This document shows, piece by piece, positions 1 to 8,354 of a stretch of 64,000 bases of DNA (the first letter of the stretch is position 1; every line of letters starts with the position of its first letter). The notes below the pieces were generated by a model. It made no database searches, had not been told where the DNA came from, and saw only the letters and a list, made by a program, of their open reading frames with translations. Position numbers and translations under genes: made by a program. The stretch comes from Pararhodobacter zhoushanensis (GTDB lineage Bacteria > Pseudomonadota > Alphaproteobacteria > Rhodobacterales > Rhodobacteraceae), in assembly GCF_025949695.1 (NCBI RefSeq), contig NZ_JAPDFL010000002.1, positions 1-64,000 of the forward strand, read 5' to 3'.

Positions 1-1058
1 CCGGCGGCACGACCGGCAAGGCGCGTGCGGCGATCCTGACGCATCGCAACCTCTCCGCCGCGACGCTGATTTATTCCGAATGGTTCCGCAGCGAGGCGCA
101 CGCCGGCCCGGGCCAGTCGGTCCTGACCTATTCGCCGCTGTTCCACATTCTGGGGCTGACGACGAACCTGCTGCGCCGGGTGGCCGAGGGTGGGTTGGTC
201 TACCTGCGTCAACGCTTTGATGCAGCCGAGGCGGTGGACCTGATCGAGCGCCACCGCATTGGCGCGTTCGGCGGGGTGCCGACGACGTGGATCGCTGTCA
301 CGCAGTTGCCGGACATTGACCGGCGCGATCTGACCAGTCTGTCCTATGCCGGGTCCGGCGGCGCGCCGCTGCCGGTCGAGGTAGAGCGCCGCGTGCGCCA
401 GTTGACCGGGCTCGCGCTGCGCGGCGGCTGGGGCATGACCGAGACCGCCCCGTCGGGCACCAATATTCCGGTGCAGATGCCCGAGGGCAAAGCGGGCACC
501 ATCGGCATCCCCTTGCCGGGGGTCGAGGTGCAGATTGTCGCGCTGGACGATCCGCGCCGGGTGCTGGGCGCTGGTGAGACCGGCGAATTGCGCGTGCGCG
601 GCCCCAACGTGACGGCCGGATATCACAACTGCCCCGACGAAACGCGCGAGGCTTTCGTGGATGGCTGGTTGCTGACCGGGGATGTGGGTCACCGCGACGC
701 CGACGGCTTCTTCTTTCTGACCGATCGCAAGAAAGAGCTGATCGTGTCTTCGGGGTTCAACATCTATCCGCTGACGCTTGAGAATGCGATCCACGAACAC
801 CCTGATGTCGCCGATGTCGCGGTGATCGGCATTCCGCACCCCTATCGCGGCGAGGCGGCCAAGGCGTTCGTAGTCCTGCGGCCCGGCGCGCAGCCGCTGT
901 CGCTGCCGGTGTTGCTCGCGTTTCTGAACGGGCGGCTGGGGCGGCATGAAATGCCCGCCGAACTGGAACTGCGCGCGGCATTGCCGCGCACGGCGGTTGG
1001 CAAGACATCGCGCCGCGACCTACGCGACGAGGAGATCGCCCGCCGCGCTGCCGTTTAA
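1..1058 (+). CDS. AMP-binding acyl-CoA ligase, C-terminal part (5' end outside window)
   Basis: The gene enters from the left edge in the frame that begins at base 3; 351 residues are visible. The first visible residues are the P-loop-like motif of the ANL superfamily (GGTTGKARAAILTHRNL). The adenylation signature WLLTGDVGHRDADG, followed by DRKKELIVSSGFNIYP, lies in the last third. The C-terminal catalytic lysine motif (RTAVGKTSRRDL) is close to the end. Such enzymes activate a carboxylic acid through an acyl-AMP to the CoA thioester in the cytoplasm. The substrate cannot be read from what is visible. It is co-directional with nothing downstream, so it is probably the last gene of an operon lying to the left. 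Confidence 0.88.
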   Translation, partial: GGTTGKARAAILTHRNLSAATLIYSEWFRSEAHAGPGQSVLTYSPLFHILGLTTNLLRRVAEGGLVYLRQRFDAAEAVDLIERHRIGAFGGVPTTWIAVTQLPDIDRRDLTSLSYAGSGGAPLPVEVERRVRQLTGLALRGGWGMTETAPSGTNIPVQMPEGKAGTIGIPLPGVEVQIVALDDPRRVLGAGETGELRVRGPNVTAGYHNCPDETREAFVDGWLLTGDVGHRDADGFFFLTDRKKELIVSSGFNIYPLTLENAIHEHPDVADVAVIGIPHPYRGEAAKAFVVLRPGAQPLSLPVLLAFLNGRLGRHEMPAELELRAALPRTAVGKTSRRDLRDEEIARRAAV

Positions 1059-1477
1059 GGCGCGCTGCTGCCCTGCCGGGGCGGTGACGCTGCGCGCTTT
1101 CTCAACCGGCAGTGCCTCGGGCGGGCTATTGTCGGCACCAAGACGGCTTGCTGCCGGAATGGCTGGGGTATGCGGATTGTCGCGGCACGCTTCTTTATCT
1201 GCAATTCTGCTGGCAATACCTGCGTGGCGGTCGTGCGCAAGAAGGGGAACAGGCCGTCGAACCGGATGGTCAGCAGGCTGGCAAGGCAGGCGGTTGGCGC
1301 GGGCATCCGGCGTCGGCTCTTCGGCGGCGCTCGGGATAGTCTGGTCCAGCGCCGCCACGGCCCGCTAGCCACCGCGCATGCAGGGAACCAAGCGGCGCTG
1401 GTTCGAAGCTCGGGACAAGACACCAGGCAGGGCATCGACCCTCCGCCGGGCGGCAATGCCGAATGCGGCGTCAAGTC
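1059..1477. other. Non-coding interval with no recognisable gene
   Basis: About 420 bp lie between the convergent ends of the acyl-CoA ligase and the GntR regulator. Several short open frames exist on both strands, but none resembles a protein family I know, and none has a convincing ribosome binding site with good composition. I see no obvious terminator hairpin followed by a T tract. It may hold decayed sequence. Confidence 0.5.
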
Positions 1478-2185
1478 TCACGGAGCGGGGTCTGCGCCCT
1501 CTTCAAACGAGCCGCTTTCCATCAGGAAGGCAAACCCCTCGCGGATATCGCGGGCCAACAGATCGGCGGCGGCCTCGCCGTCGTTGTCTTCCAGACGTTT
1601 GACAATCTCGTCGTGGTAATCCAGCGCCAGAATGCCGCGCAGGTCGTTGTCGAACTGGCCGCCGAACTGGCGCAGAAAGGGGCCGACCTGTAGCCAGAGC
1701 GTCTCGATCAGGAACAGCAGCGACGGCGATCCGCAGGCCGCATAGATGCCGAATTTGAAATCGTGGTTGGCGCGCAGATAGGCGTCGATGTCCTGATCCT
1801 CGGCCGCGGCGGTGAGTGCGACAGCGATCTGGCGCAGGCGCAGCAGATGCGCGCGGGTCATGCCTGCAACGGCCAGCCGCGTCGCCGCAGGCTCGCACAC
1901 CAGCCGTGTCGCCATCAGATCGGCAAAGCGGTCACGGGTCATCGCTGGCAGGATCATCGAGCCATTCGCCAGCTGATCCAGCGCCCGCAATGCCTGCAAC
2001 CGCAACAGCGCCGAGCGCACGGGCATGTCACTGGTGCCCAGCTCGCGCGCCAACTTGCGGGACGTCAGCTTGCGGCCCGGTTCGATCTGACCTGCCATCA
2101 ACGCCAGCCGCAGCCGCTCGTAGACCTGCTCGTGCAGCGGTTGGGTCTCGATCGGGTGCAGACCAAGGGGCGGTTGCGGTGTCAC
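1478..2185 (-). CDS. GntR-family (FCD-type) transcriptional regulator
   Basis: This is a 235-residue regulator. The N-terminal winged helix-turn-helix (about residues 14-80) contains LHEQVYERLRLALMAGQI and LTSRKLARELGTSDMPVRSAL. An all-helical FCD ligand-binding domain follows. I chose the GTG start at 2185 because it sits 7 bp after the stop of the upstream glutamine-synthetase-like gene, with a GAGG ribosome site in front; longer readings run through that gene. It is the third gene of a leftward set (SDR, ligase, regulator) and probably controls the divergent promoter region at 4376-4557. FCD regulators usually respond to small carboxylic or amino acids; the effector here is unknown. Confidence 0.88.
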   Translation of the reverse strand: MTPQPPLGLHPIETQPLHEQVYERLRLALMAGQIEPGRKLTSRKLARELGTSDMPVRSALLRLQALRALDQLANGSMILPAMTRDRFADLMATRLVCEPAATRLAVAGMTRAHLLRLRQIAVALTAAAEDQDIDAYLRANHDFKFGIYAACGSPSLLFLIETLWLQVGPFLRQFGGQFDNDLRGILALDYHDEIVKRLEDNDGEAAADLLARDIREGFAFLMESGSFEEGADPAP

Positions 2186-2192
2186 CGGGGCC

Positions 2193-3578
2193 TCACAGGG
2201 TTGTGCCGTAGAGCTGCCATTCCAGATCGGTGACACTGACCGCCAGCGCGTCGTGTTCGCCGCGCTTGAGCGCGGCGAAGAGCGCGTGCAGGGGTGCGCC
2301 AAGGAGGGATTTCATGCTGTCCGAAGCCTCGAACGCGTCAATCGCGTCCAGCCAGCTGCGCGGCATTGGGGGATAGGCCGCTGCGCCCCCGGCACCCTCG
2401 ATGCCCGGGGTGGTGCCCGCGTCGATCCCGTCCAGCGCCGCCCCCAACGTGATCGCGGCGACCAGATAGGGGTTGGCATCGACCCCTGCCACCCGGTGCT
2501 CGAAGTGGCGGGACTTGGCGCTGCCCGCCGGAATGCGCAGGGCAACGTTGCGATCTTCATTTCCCCATGTATTCGCGGCAGGCGAATACACCGTCCCGGC
2601 AAAGCGCCGCCAGCTGTTGAGCACAGGCGCCAGCACCAGCATCGACACGGCCATGCTGGCGCGGATGCCGCCAATGGCGTGCAGCATCAGCGGTGACAGC
2701 GTCCCTTCGGACGGGTCCGCGAACAGGTTCACCCCGGCGGCATCGGTCAGCGACAGGTGCAGATGCATTCCCGAGCCCGAACTGCGCGAGAACGGCTTGG
2801 CCATGAAGCACGCCTCCATGCCAAAGCGCCGCGCGCTGGCGCGCAGCAGGCGTTTGGCACGCACGATATCATCCGTTGCCTGCGCCAGGTCGCGGTAGCG
2901 CAGGGTCAGTTCGAACTGCCCGGCGGCGTATTCCGAGATCAGACTTTCCATCGGCAGACCCAGCGCCGCTGCCCCTGCATAAACGGCGTCAAAGAACGGC
3001 GCCATCTCGTCCAGCTCATCGACCGACATGCAGTTGGTATGCGACAACCGCCGACCGGTCATCGGCGCGCGCGCGGGCTGTGGGCGACCCGCGCCGTCAC
3101 GGTCCTTGTCGAGCAGGTAGAATTCCAGCTCCAGCGCGCCCATCGGGGTGAAACCCATGCCCTGCGCCCGGTCGATCTGCGCCAGCAGCGCGGCACGCGG
3201 GTCAAGCGGGCAGGGCGCACCATCGGCGCCTTCCATCTGCAACAGAACGACGCCGCGCCCGGTGGCCTGATGAAAGCCCAGCGTCTGCGGCACCGGCCAG
3301 CACCGGCTGTCCCCGCCGCCGTCCTGAATCAGCGCAATTGCCGCTTCGATATCATCGCCCGACACGTCCTGTGCGAACAGCGAGGCAGGCATGCCGCGGC
3401 CCGCTGTGAACAGGCTTTCCAGCTCATGTCGGCGAATGATCTTGCCCCGGCCCACACCGTGCAGATCGCTGAGCACGATATCGATGGCCTGCACATCGGG
3501 ATAGGCGGCCAGAAAGTCGGTCGCTTCGGACAGCGGTGCGCGGAGGCGGTGGGTCATGATCGGCACTCTGTTGGTCAT
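2193..3578 (-). CDS. Glutamine-synthetase-like gamma-glutamyl-amine ligase (PuuA/type III GS family)
   Basis: This 461-residue protein has the full glutamine synthetase fold. Visible motifs are ELEFYLLD (metal-binding glutamates, about 150-157), EYAAGQFE (216-223), GSGMHLHLSL (268-277), NSWRRF (321-326) and EHRVAGVDANPYL (about 360-372). It lacks an obvious adenylylation tyrosine loop of GlnA. The family includes gamma-glutamylpolyamine synthetase, which joins glutamate to an amine using ATP. Sitting beside an omega-aminotransferase and dehydrogenases, it probably opens a gamma-glutamylated amine degradation route rather than assimilating ammonia. ATG at 3578 is used; a second ATG at 3557 is possible, and neither has a strong ribosome site. 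Confidence 0.86.
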   Translation of the reverse strand: MTNRVPIMTHRLRAPLSEATDFLAAYPDVQAIDIVLSDLHGVGRGKIIRRHELESLFTAGRGMPASLFAQDVSGDDIEAAIALIQDGGGDSRCWPVPQTLGFHQATGRGVVLLQMEGADGAPCPLDPRAALLAQIDRAQGMGFTPMGALELEFYLLDKDRDGAGRPQPARAPMTGRRLSHTNCMSVDELDEMAPFFDAVYAGAAALGLPMESLISEYAAGQFELTLRYRDLAQATDDIVRAKRLLRASARRFGMEACFMAKPFSRSSGSGMHLHLSLTDAAGVNLFADPSEGTLSPLMLHAIGGIRASMAVSMLVLAPVLNSWRRFAGTVYSPAANTWGNEDRNVALRIPAGSAKSRHFEHRVAGVDANPYLVAAITLGAALDGIDAGTTPGIEGAGGAAAYPPMPRSWLDAIDAFEASDSMKSLLGAPLHALFAALKRGEHDALAVSVTDLEWQLYGTTL

Positions 3579-3616
3579 TGGTGTGGGGGATGGCCTGCAG
3601 GGCCAGTGCAAAGGCC

Positions 3617-4375
3617 TTATCCGGCGGTCATGCCGCCGTCGACCGGGATCAGCGTGCCGGTCATGTAGCCTGCTGCCTCGGACAGCAGAAACGCCACAAC
3701 CCGTGCGACATCTTGCGGCGTGCCGACCCGTCCCATGGGAACCTGAGCGCCGTAGCTGGCAAGCCTGGCGGCTCTGTCGTCGCCTGTCAGCCCGGCGGCG
3801 ATCATTGGCGTGTCGGTATCGCCCGGGCACACGGCGTTGATGCGAATGCCCTCGCTGGCGTGATCCAGCGCCATGCAGCGCGTCAACTGGGCGACCGCCG
3901 CCTTGGACACCGCATAGGCCACGGCCCCACGCGCCCCGGTCAGCGCCCAGTCCGATGCAATCGTCACAATCGAACCGCCGCTCCGGCGCAGGGCGGGCAG
4001 GGCGGCGCGTGACAGGCGAAAGACAGCACCGAGGTTCACATCCATCATCTGATCCCAGTCCGCATCCGAGGTTTCCTCGGCCGTGCCATGGCACAGCAGC
4101 CCCGCATTGTTGATCAGCGCATCGACGCGGCCAAAGGTTTCGACAGCGTCCCGCACAATCGCCTCGGACGCGCTGCGATCCGACAGATCCGCGCGCAGAA
4201 ACCGGGCGGGCGTACCGTTGGCGGCCAAGCGGGCCGTGAGCGCCGCGCCTTGCGCCTGCCGCCGTCCGACCAAAAACAGCGCATAACCTTGCGCGGCCAA
4301 TTCCTCGGCAATCGCTTCGCCGATGCCCGAGGTGGCACCCGTCACAATTGCGCAGCGCTTGGTTTCAGGGGGCAT
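3617..4375 (-). CDS. SDR-family NAD(P)-dependent oxidoreductase
   Basis: This is a 252-residue classical short-chain dehydrogenase. It has the TGATSGIG cofactor motif (12-19), NNAG (89-92), an active-site serine near 141 and the YxxxK pair Y154/K158. The PGDTDTPM segment and a C-terminal DGG motif are typical. The arginine pair after the second beta strand (GRR) suggests NADP(H), which is an inference. It is the first gene of the leftward operon, with 38 bp to the ligase gene. The substrate is probably an alcohol or ketone intermediate of the same catabolic route as its neighbours, not assignable from sequence. Confidence 0.88.
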   Translation of the reverse strand: MPPETKRCAIVTGATSGIGEAIAEELAAQGYALFLVGRRQAQGAALTARLAANGTPARFLRADLSDRSASEAIVRDAVETFGRVDALINNAGLLCHGTAEETSDADWDQMMDVNLGAVFRLSRAALPALRRSGGSIVTIASDWALTGARGAVAYAVSKAAVAQLTRCMALDHASEGIRINAVCPGDTDTPMIAAGLTGDDRAARLASYGAQVPMGRVGTPQDVARVVAFLLSEAAGYMTGTLIPVDGGMTAG

Positions 4376-4411
4376 GGGGCGCTCGTCACTTGGTTGAACC
4401 CGTCTCTAGAA

Positions 4412-4425
4412 TTTGCGATCGCAAA
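4412..4425. promoter_or_regulatory. Perfect 14-bp palindrome, candidate GntR operator
   Basis: TTTGCGATCGCAAA lies in the divergent intergenic region, 37 bp upstream of the SDR start. A related element sits at 4531-4544. Position between two divergent catabolic operons, one ending in a GntR gene, makes an operator likely. This is inference. Confidence 0.5.
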
Positions 4426-4530
4426 AGTCAATCTTGGCAGTTTTGTCGCTTTGTCTTTGCCTCTATCGCCTATGTCAAAACGAAAATATCGGCGGAGTGA
4501 CCCACTTGCGCCGCGTCTTCGCCGGTGTAA

Positions 4531-4544
4531 ACTGCGATCACAAG
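4531..4544. promoter_or_regulatory. Second imperfect copy of the GCGATCRC element
   Basis: ACTGCGATCACAAG matches the 4412-4425 palindrome at 10 of 14 positions. It is nested in a wider inverted repeat, AAACT at 4529-4533 and AGTTT at 4543-4547. It ends 13 bp before the start codon of the rightward dehydrogenase gene, where a bound repressor would block initiation. Confidence 0.4.
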
Positions 4545-4557
4545 TTTAAGGTGGCGC

Positions 4558-5490
4558 ATGGATGAACTCCCCTCAACGCCGAAGATCGCAATCCTCGGCG
4601 CTGGCCTGATCGGTGCGGCTTGGGCGGCGCTGTTCGTGCATCACGGTGCCGAGGTGCGGGTGTGGGATCCGGTGGACGGGGCGCTGTCCGGGCTGTCAGC
4701 CCGCATGGCAGTGCCGCGCGCGCAACTGGCCGAGGTTGCGCCTGAGGCCGGGCCTCGGGGCAGTGTGATCTTGTGTGATACGCTGGAGCAAGCTGTCGCG
4801 GGGGCGGACCTGATTCAGGAAAACGCGCCCGAATCCCTGTCGCTGAAGCACGCACTTTATGCGCAGGTTGAGGCGCTGATGGCCGATGACGCAGTGCTGG
4901 CGTCGTCGACCTCGGCACTCACATGGTCCGATCTCAGTCCCGGGCTGCGCGATCCTGCGCGCCTGATCACTGCCCATCCGTTCAACCCGCCGCATCTGGT
5001 GCCGCTGGTCGAGATCTACGGCATCGATCCCGCCCGGCTTGCACGGGCCGAGGCGCTCTATCGCCGCGCGGATCGAGTGCCGGTGCGGCTGAAAAAGGAC
5101 GCGACCGGGCACATCGCCAACCGGCTCGCCTCGGCCCTATGGCGTGAAGCGGTGTTCATGGTTCAGGACGGCATCGCCGATGTCGAGGCGATCGACGCCG
5201 CGCTTGTCAACGGACCGGGGCTGCGCTGGTCGGTTCTGGGCGCGCATATGGCCTATCATCTGGGCGGCGGCGCGGGCGGTATGGCCGGGTATCTGGCGCA
5301 TCTCGGCCCCAGTCAGGAACGCCGCTGGGCGGCACTGGGCACGCCGACGCTCAGCGCCGCGGTGCAGGCCGAGCTGGTCGCGGGAGTTGAGCGTGAAGCG
5401 GTGGGGCGGAGCATCGCTGCGCTGGAAACTGCCCGTGACAACGCGCTGATCGCCGCGTTGCGCGCGCGCAAGGAAGCGCCTCATGTCTGA
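4558..5490 (+). CDS. 3-hydroxyacyl-CoA dehydrogenase family protein (L-carnitine dehydrogenase / lambda-crystallin type)
   Basis: This 310-residue NAD-dependent dehydrogenase has an N-terminal Rossmann domain with GAGLIG (14-19). It carries the family's SSTSA segment (about 116-120) and the catalytic HPFNPPHLVPLVE stretch (140-152), followed by the helical 3HCDH C-terminal domain. The length and the HPFNPP form fit stand-alone enzymes acting on small free beta-hydroxy acids, such as carnitine, gulonate or hydroxybutyrate, more than multifunctional beta-oxidation proteins. An AAGGTGG ribosome site precedes the ATG. It overlaps the next gene by 8 bp. I infer that it oxidises a beta-hydroxy intermediate of the pathway shared with the aminotransferase. 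Confidence 0.82.
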   Translation: MDELPSTPKIAILGAGLIGAAWAALFVHHGAEVRVWDPVDGALSGLSARMAVPRAQLAEVAPEAGPRGSVILCDTLEQAVAGADLIQENAPESLSLKHALYAQVEALMADDAVLASSTSALTWSDLSPGLRDPARLITAHPFNPPHLVPLVEIYGIDPARLARAEALYRRADRVPVRLKKDATGHIANRLASALWREAVFMVQDGIADVEAIDAALVNGPGLRWSVLGAHMAYHLGGGAGGMAGYLAHLGPSQERRWAALGTPTLSAAVQAELVAGVEREAVGRSIAALETARDNALIAALRARKEAPHV

Positions 5491-6166
5491 CCTCAAGGCC
5501 TCGCGCATCGCCCTGATCCACGCGCTGGAGGACTCTGTTGCGCCCATTCGTGCGGCTTTTGCCCGGCATTGGCCCGAGGCCAAGACCGCCGACCTGCTCG
5601 ATGCGTCGCTCTCGGTGGATCTTGCCGCAGCCGGTTCACTGGACGCCGCGATGATCCAGCGGTTCCTGACCCTTGGTCGCTATGCCGCACGCGGCAGCGG
5701 GACGCATGACACCCAAGCGATTCTGTTCACCTGCTCGGCTTTCGGTCCGGCCATCGAGGCCGTCAAAGCCGACCAAAACCTGCCCGTGATGCGCCCGAAT
5801 GAAGCAGCTTTTGCCGAAGCGCTGGCGATTGGTCCGCGTATTGCGTTGGTGGTAACCTTTGCGCCTTCGCTGCCAGCACTCACGCAAGAGCTGCAGCACA
5901 TGGCGGCCGCGCAGGGACTGACCATAAAGATCACGCCGGTGCTCGCCCATGGTGCGCTCGATGCGCTCAAAGCGGGCGACGGCGACGGTCATGACGCTGC
6001 GGTGCTTGATGCCTGTGCGAAGATCGGGCCGCAGGACGTTGTTCTTTTGGGACAATTCAGTCTTGCGCGCGCCGCGATGCGCCTGCGCCCGCAACTGACC
6101 TGTCCCGTCATCACCACACCTGACAGCGCGGTTCTGGCCCTGCGCCGTCTTCTCGCTCTCTCCTGA
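5483..6166 (+). CDS. Asp/Glu racemase superfamily protein with only one catalytic cysteine
   Basis: This is a 227-residue protein of the aspartate/glutamate/hydantoin racemase superfamily. The N-terminal half carries the expected cysteine in ILFTCSAFG (C84). At the position where the second catalytic cysteine normally follows a hydrophobic strand, the sequence is VVLLGQFSLARA, with glutamine 191 instead. A one-base racemase mechanism is therefore unlikely. Relatives with a single cysteine include decarboxylases and isomerases such as the maleate isomerase and arylmalonate decarboxylase groups. The start overlaps the preceding stop, implying translational coupling. The exact reaction is unknown. 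Confidence 0.75.
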   Translation: MSDLKASRIALIHALEDSVAPIRAAFARHWPEAKTADLLDASLSVDLAAAGSLDAAMIQRFLTLGRYAARGSGTHDTQAILFTCSAFGPAIEAVKADQNLPVMRPNEAAFAEALAIGPRIALVVTFAPSLPALTQELQHMAAAQGLTIKITPVLAHGALDALKAGDGDGHDAAVLDACAKIGPQDVVLLGQFSLARAAMRLRPQLTCPVITTPDSAVLALRRLLALS

Positions 6167-6178
6167 AAGGCATTCCCT

Positions 6179-7561
6179 ATGACCGAACTGTCCAACATGT
6201 CGCTGACCCAGATGGATCAGGCGAGCCTGTTCCATCCCGTCACGTCGATTCACGATATCGAGGTTAACGGCCCGCAGATCTATACCTCGGCGCAGGGCGT
6301 CGAGGTGACGCGTGACACCGGGCAGACCTTGCTCGATATGGGCGCGGGGCTGTGGTGCGTGAATGTCGGCTATGGCCGCCCCGAGCTGGTGCAGGCCGGG
6401 GCCGAGGCGATGCAGAAGCTCAGCTTCCAGCATTTCTTTGGCGGCGCCTCGGCCGAACCGACGATCCGGCTGGCTGACCGGCTGCTGGGCCTGTTCCGCG
6501 ATACTGTGCCGGGCTCGGACATGGCGCGGGTGTTCTTTGGCAACTCGGGGTCAGATGCCAATGACACCGCGATGAAATTGGTGATCTATTACAACAACCT
6601 GCGCGGCAAACCTGCCAAGAAGAAGATCATCGCGCGGCAGGGTGCCTATCACGGACTCACGCTGGCCTCGGGCAGCCTGACCGGGATCGAAGGCTATCAC
6701 ACCGCCTTCGATCTGCCGATCAAAGGCGTGCTGCACACCAGCTGCCCGCATCATTTTGCCTTCGCGCAGCCGGGAGAAAGCGAAGCGGCGTTCACCGACC
6801 GCCTGATCGTCGAGCTGGAAGAGATGATCGCGCGGGAAGGCGCCGATACCATCGCGGCCTTCATCGCCGAGCCGGTGATGGGCACCGGCGGCGTGCTGCT
6901 GCCGCCCGAGGGATACTTCGCTCGCGTCCAGCAAGTGCTTGACCGGCATGACATTTTGCTGATCGCGGATGAGGTTATCACCGGTTTCGGGCGCACCGGA
7001 CAATGGTTCGGCTGTGGCACCTATGGGCTGCGCCCTGATATCGTCTCGCTCGCCAAAGGGCTGACCAGCGCCTATTTCCCGATGTCGGCCTCGATCATCT
7101 CGAACCGCATGTGGGAGGTGTTCGCGGGTGCGTCCGAAGAGCGCGGCGCGATCATGCACGGCTTCACCTATTCCGGCCACCCGGTCGGCGCGGCGGTGGC
7201 GCTGGCCAATCTCGACGTGATCGAGCGTGAGGGCATGGTGGAAAACGCCGCCCGTCTGGCCCCGGTGCTGCTGGAGTCGTTGCGCGAGGCGACGCAAGGC
7301 AACCCGCATGTCGGCGATGTGCGCGGCGTCGGGCTGATGGCGGGCGTTGAGTTCGCGGGCTTCCGCGCAGGGGGCACGCCGCACAAGATCGTCGCGAAAC
7401 ACGCCATGCAGCACGGCGTTCTGACCCGTGGCCTGCCGTATCGCCCGGTGACGTCGTTCTCGCCGCCGCTGTGTGTGACCGAAGCCGAGATCGTCGAGGC
7501 CGGCAAGCGCTACGCCCGCGCGCTGGCAGCGGCGATGCCCGAACTGGACGCGCTGCGCTGA
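6179..7561 (+). CDS. Class III (omega-amino acid:pyruvate-type) aminotransferase
   Basis: This 460-residue PLP enzyme of fold type I has YHG at 157-159, the PLP-ring-contacting aspartate in [14 protein letters not shown] (D264) and the Schiff-base lysine in [10 protein letters not shown] (K293). The substrate-binding start ([10 protein letters not shown]) resembles omega-amino acid:pyruvate and taurine:pyruvate transaminases. It is the last gene of the rightward operon, 12 bp after the racemase-like gene. It probably removes the amino group of an omega-amino acid or amine to give the aldehyde or oxo acid, with pyruvate as acceptor. Confidence 0.9.
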   Translation: MTELSNMSLTQMDQASLFHPVTSIHDIEVNGPQIYTSAQGVEVTRDTGQTLLDMGAGLWCVNVGYGRPELVQAGAEAMQKLSFQHFFGGASAEPTIRLADRLLGLFRDTVPGSDMARVFFGNSGSDANDTAMKLVIYYNNLRGKPAKKKIIARQGAYHGLTLASGSLTGIEGYHTAFDLPIKGVLHTSCPHHFAFAQPGESEAAFTDRLIVELEEMIAREGADTIAAFIAEPVMGTGGVLLPPEGYFARVQQVLDRHDILLIADEVITGFGRTGQWFGCGTYGLRPDIVSLAKGLTSAYFPMSASIISNRMWEVFAGASEERGAIMHGFTYSGHPVGAAVALANLDVIEREGMVENAARLAPVLLESLREATQGNPHVGDVRGVGLMAGVEFAGFRAGGTPHKIVAKHAMQHGVLTRGLPYRPVTSFSPPLCVTEAEIVEAGKRYARALAAAMPELDALR

Positions 7562-7604
7562 CGCGCGGCGGGACAGAACCGTAAACGCCGCAAAGGCGAC
7601 CGAT

Positions 7605-7640
7605 GCTTCAGCGGCGCGCTGCGCTCTGCACCGCTGAAGC
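7605..7640. terminator. Inverted repeat between convergent genes, possible bidirectional terminator
   Basis: GCTTCAGCGG at 7605-7614 pairs perfectly with CCGCTGAAGC at 7631-7640 (10-bp stem, 16-nt loop). It lies between the aminotransferase stop and the TetR stop. No T tract follows on either strand, so intrinsic termination is uncertain. Confidence 0.4.
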
Positions 7641-7661
7641 CAACGCTATCGTGCCGGTGCG

Positions 7662-8252
7662 CTAGCCAAAGGCTGTCGCAACCGCGCGCAACTGGTCAAT
7701 GAAGATCTCCATGGCGCCGTCGATGGTCATGTCCTTGTCGGTGGACCACGCCCCGATCACCGCGCTGAAACCCAACATGATGACGCGGGCGATCAAATCG
7801 GCGGTGACGGGATCAATCGCTTGGTTCCGTTCGATGATCGCCGACGAGAGTTGACGAATCAAAGCGGTGGAGCAGTCCATGAAGGCCCTTGCCAATTCAG
7901 GGACTTTATCGGCCAGCCGGAATATGATCTCGATCGTCGATTTTTCAGGGCTGCGGTCGGACATATGGTCCTTCAGCAGCTGCGCCGCATCGTCCAGCAG
8001 CGTGCCCTTGCCTGTCGCAAAATGAGCAATGGCATCGTCGGGGAACAGGATCTCGGGCCCGACAGCAGCGGCCAACTTGTTGGGATAATAGTTAAAAAAG
8101 GTGCGCACGCTGAGTCCGGCCTCGGTCGCGATCAGTTCGGCGGTGACGTGCTCATACCCGATGGATTCGACCAGTCGCAGCGTCGCCCGCTGGATCTCTT
8201 CCGCCGTCTGGTTGCGACGACGCTCGCGGAGACTGAGCGTGCATTTTTTCAT
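7662..8252 (-). CDS. TetR-family regulator of the RND efflux operon
   Basis: This is a 196-residue TetR/AcrR-type repressor. The helix-turn-helix is at about 30-62 (VTAELIATEAGLSVRTFFNYYPNK), preceded by a basic N-terminus. The C-terminal ligand domain is variable and not assignable. It is divergent from the adaptor gene of an RND pump, the classic AcrR-AcrAB arrangement. The 102-bp gap between them holds several nested inverted repeats built on TGCA. It most likely represses the pump and itself and is released by a pump substrate; that role is inferred from position. Confidence 0.88.
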   Translation of the reverse strand: MKKCTLSLRERRRNQTAEEIQRATLRLVESIGYEHVTAELIATEAGLSVRTFFNYYPNKLAAAVGPEILFPDDAIAHFATGKGTLLDDAAQLLKDHMSDRSPEKSTIEIIFRLADKVPELARAFMDCSTALIRQLSSAIIERNQAIDPVTADLIARVIMLGFSAVIGAWSTDKDMTIDGAMEIFIDQLRAVATAFG

Positions 8253-8286
8253 CTGTCAGCCATCTGGTTGTACGAATCTCACCTTT

Positions 8287-8327
8287 TTGCATTGACTGCA
8301 AGTTATGCATGTGATGCACGACATGCA
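8287..8327. promoter_or_regulatory. Cluster of TGCA-based inverted repeats, probable TetR operator
   Basis: Three overlapping elements are visible: TTGCA-N5-TGCAA at 8287-8301, TGCAT-GTG-ATGCA at 8306-8318, and TGCATGT (8306-8312) with ACATGCA (8321-8327). A TTGACT hexamer, usable as a -35 element for the pump operon, is at 8292-8297 inside the first repeat. Binding here would block both divergent genes. Confidence 0.55.
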
Positions 8328-8354
8328 AGCAAGACTATCTTACAGGAGTCGCGG

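Noticed and set aside
3579..4094. N-terminal extension of the glutamine-synthetase-like protein by about 170 residues
   Set aside because: The extension reads through the SDR gene in another frame and shows no recognisable domain; family length supports a start near 3578.
4412..4425. GCGATCGC core as a HIP1-like genome-wide repeat
   Set aside because: It was seen in this form only here, with one near copy in the same promoter, so an operator is more likely than a dispersed repeat.
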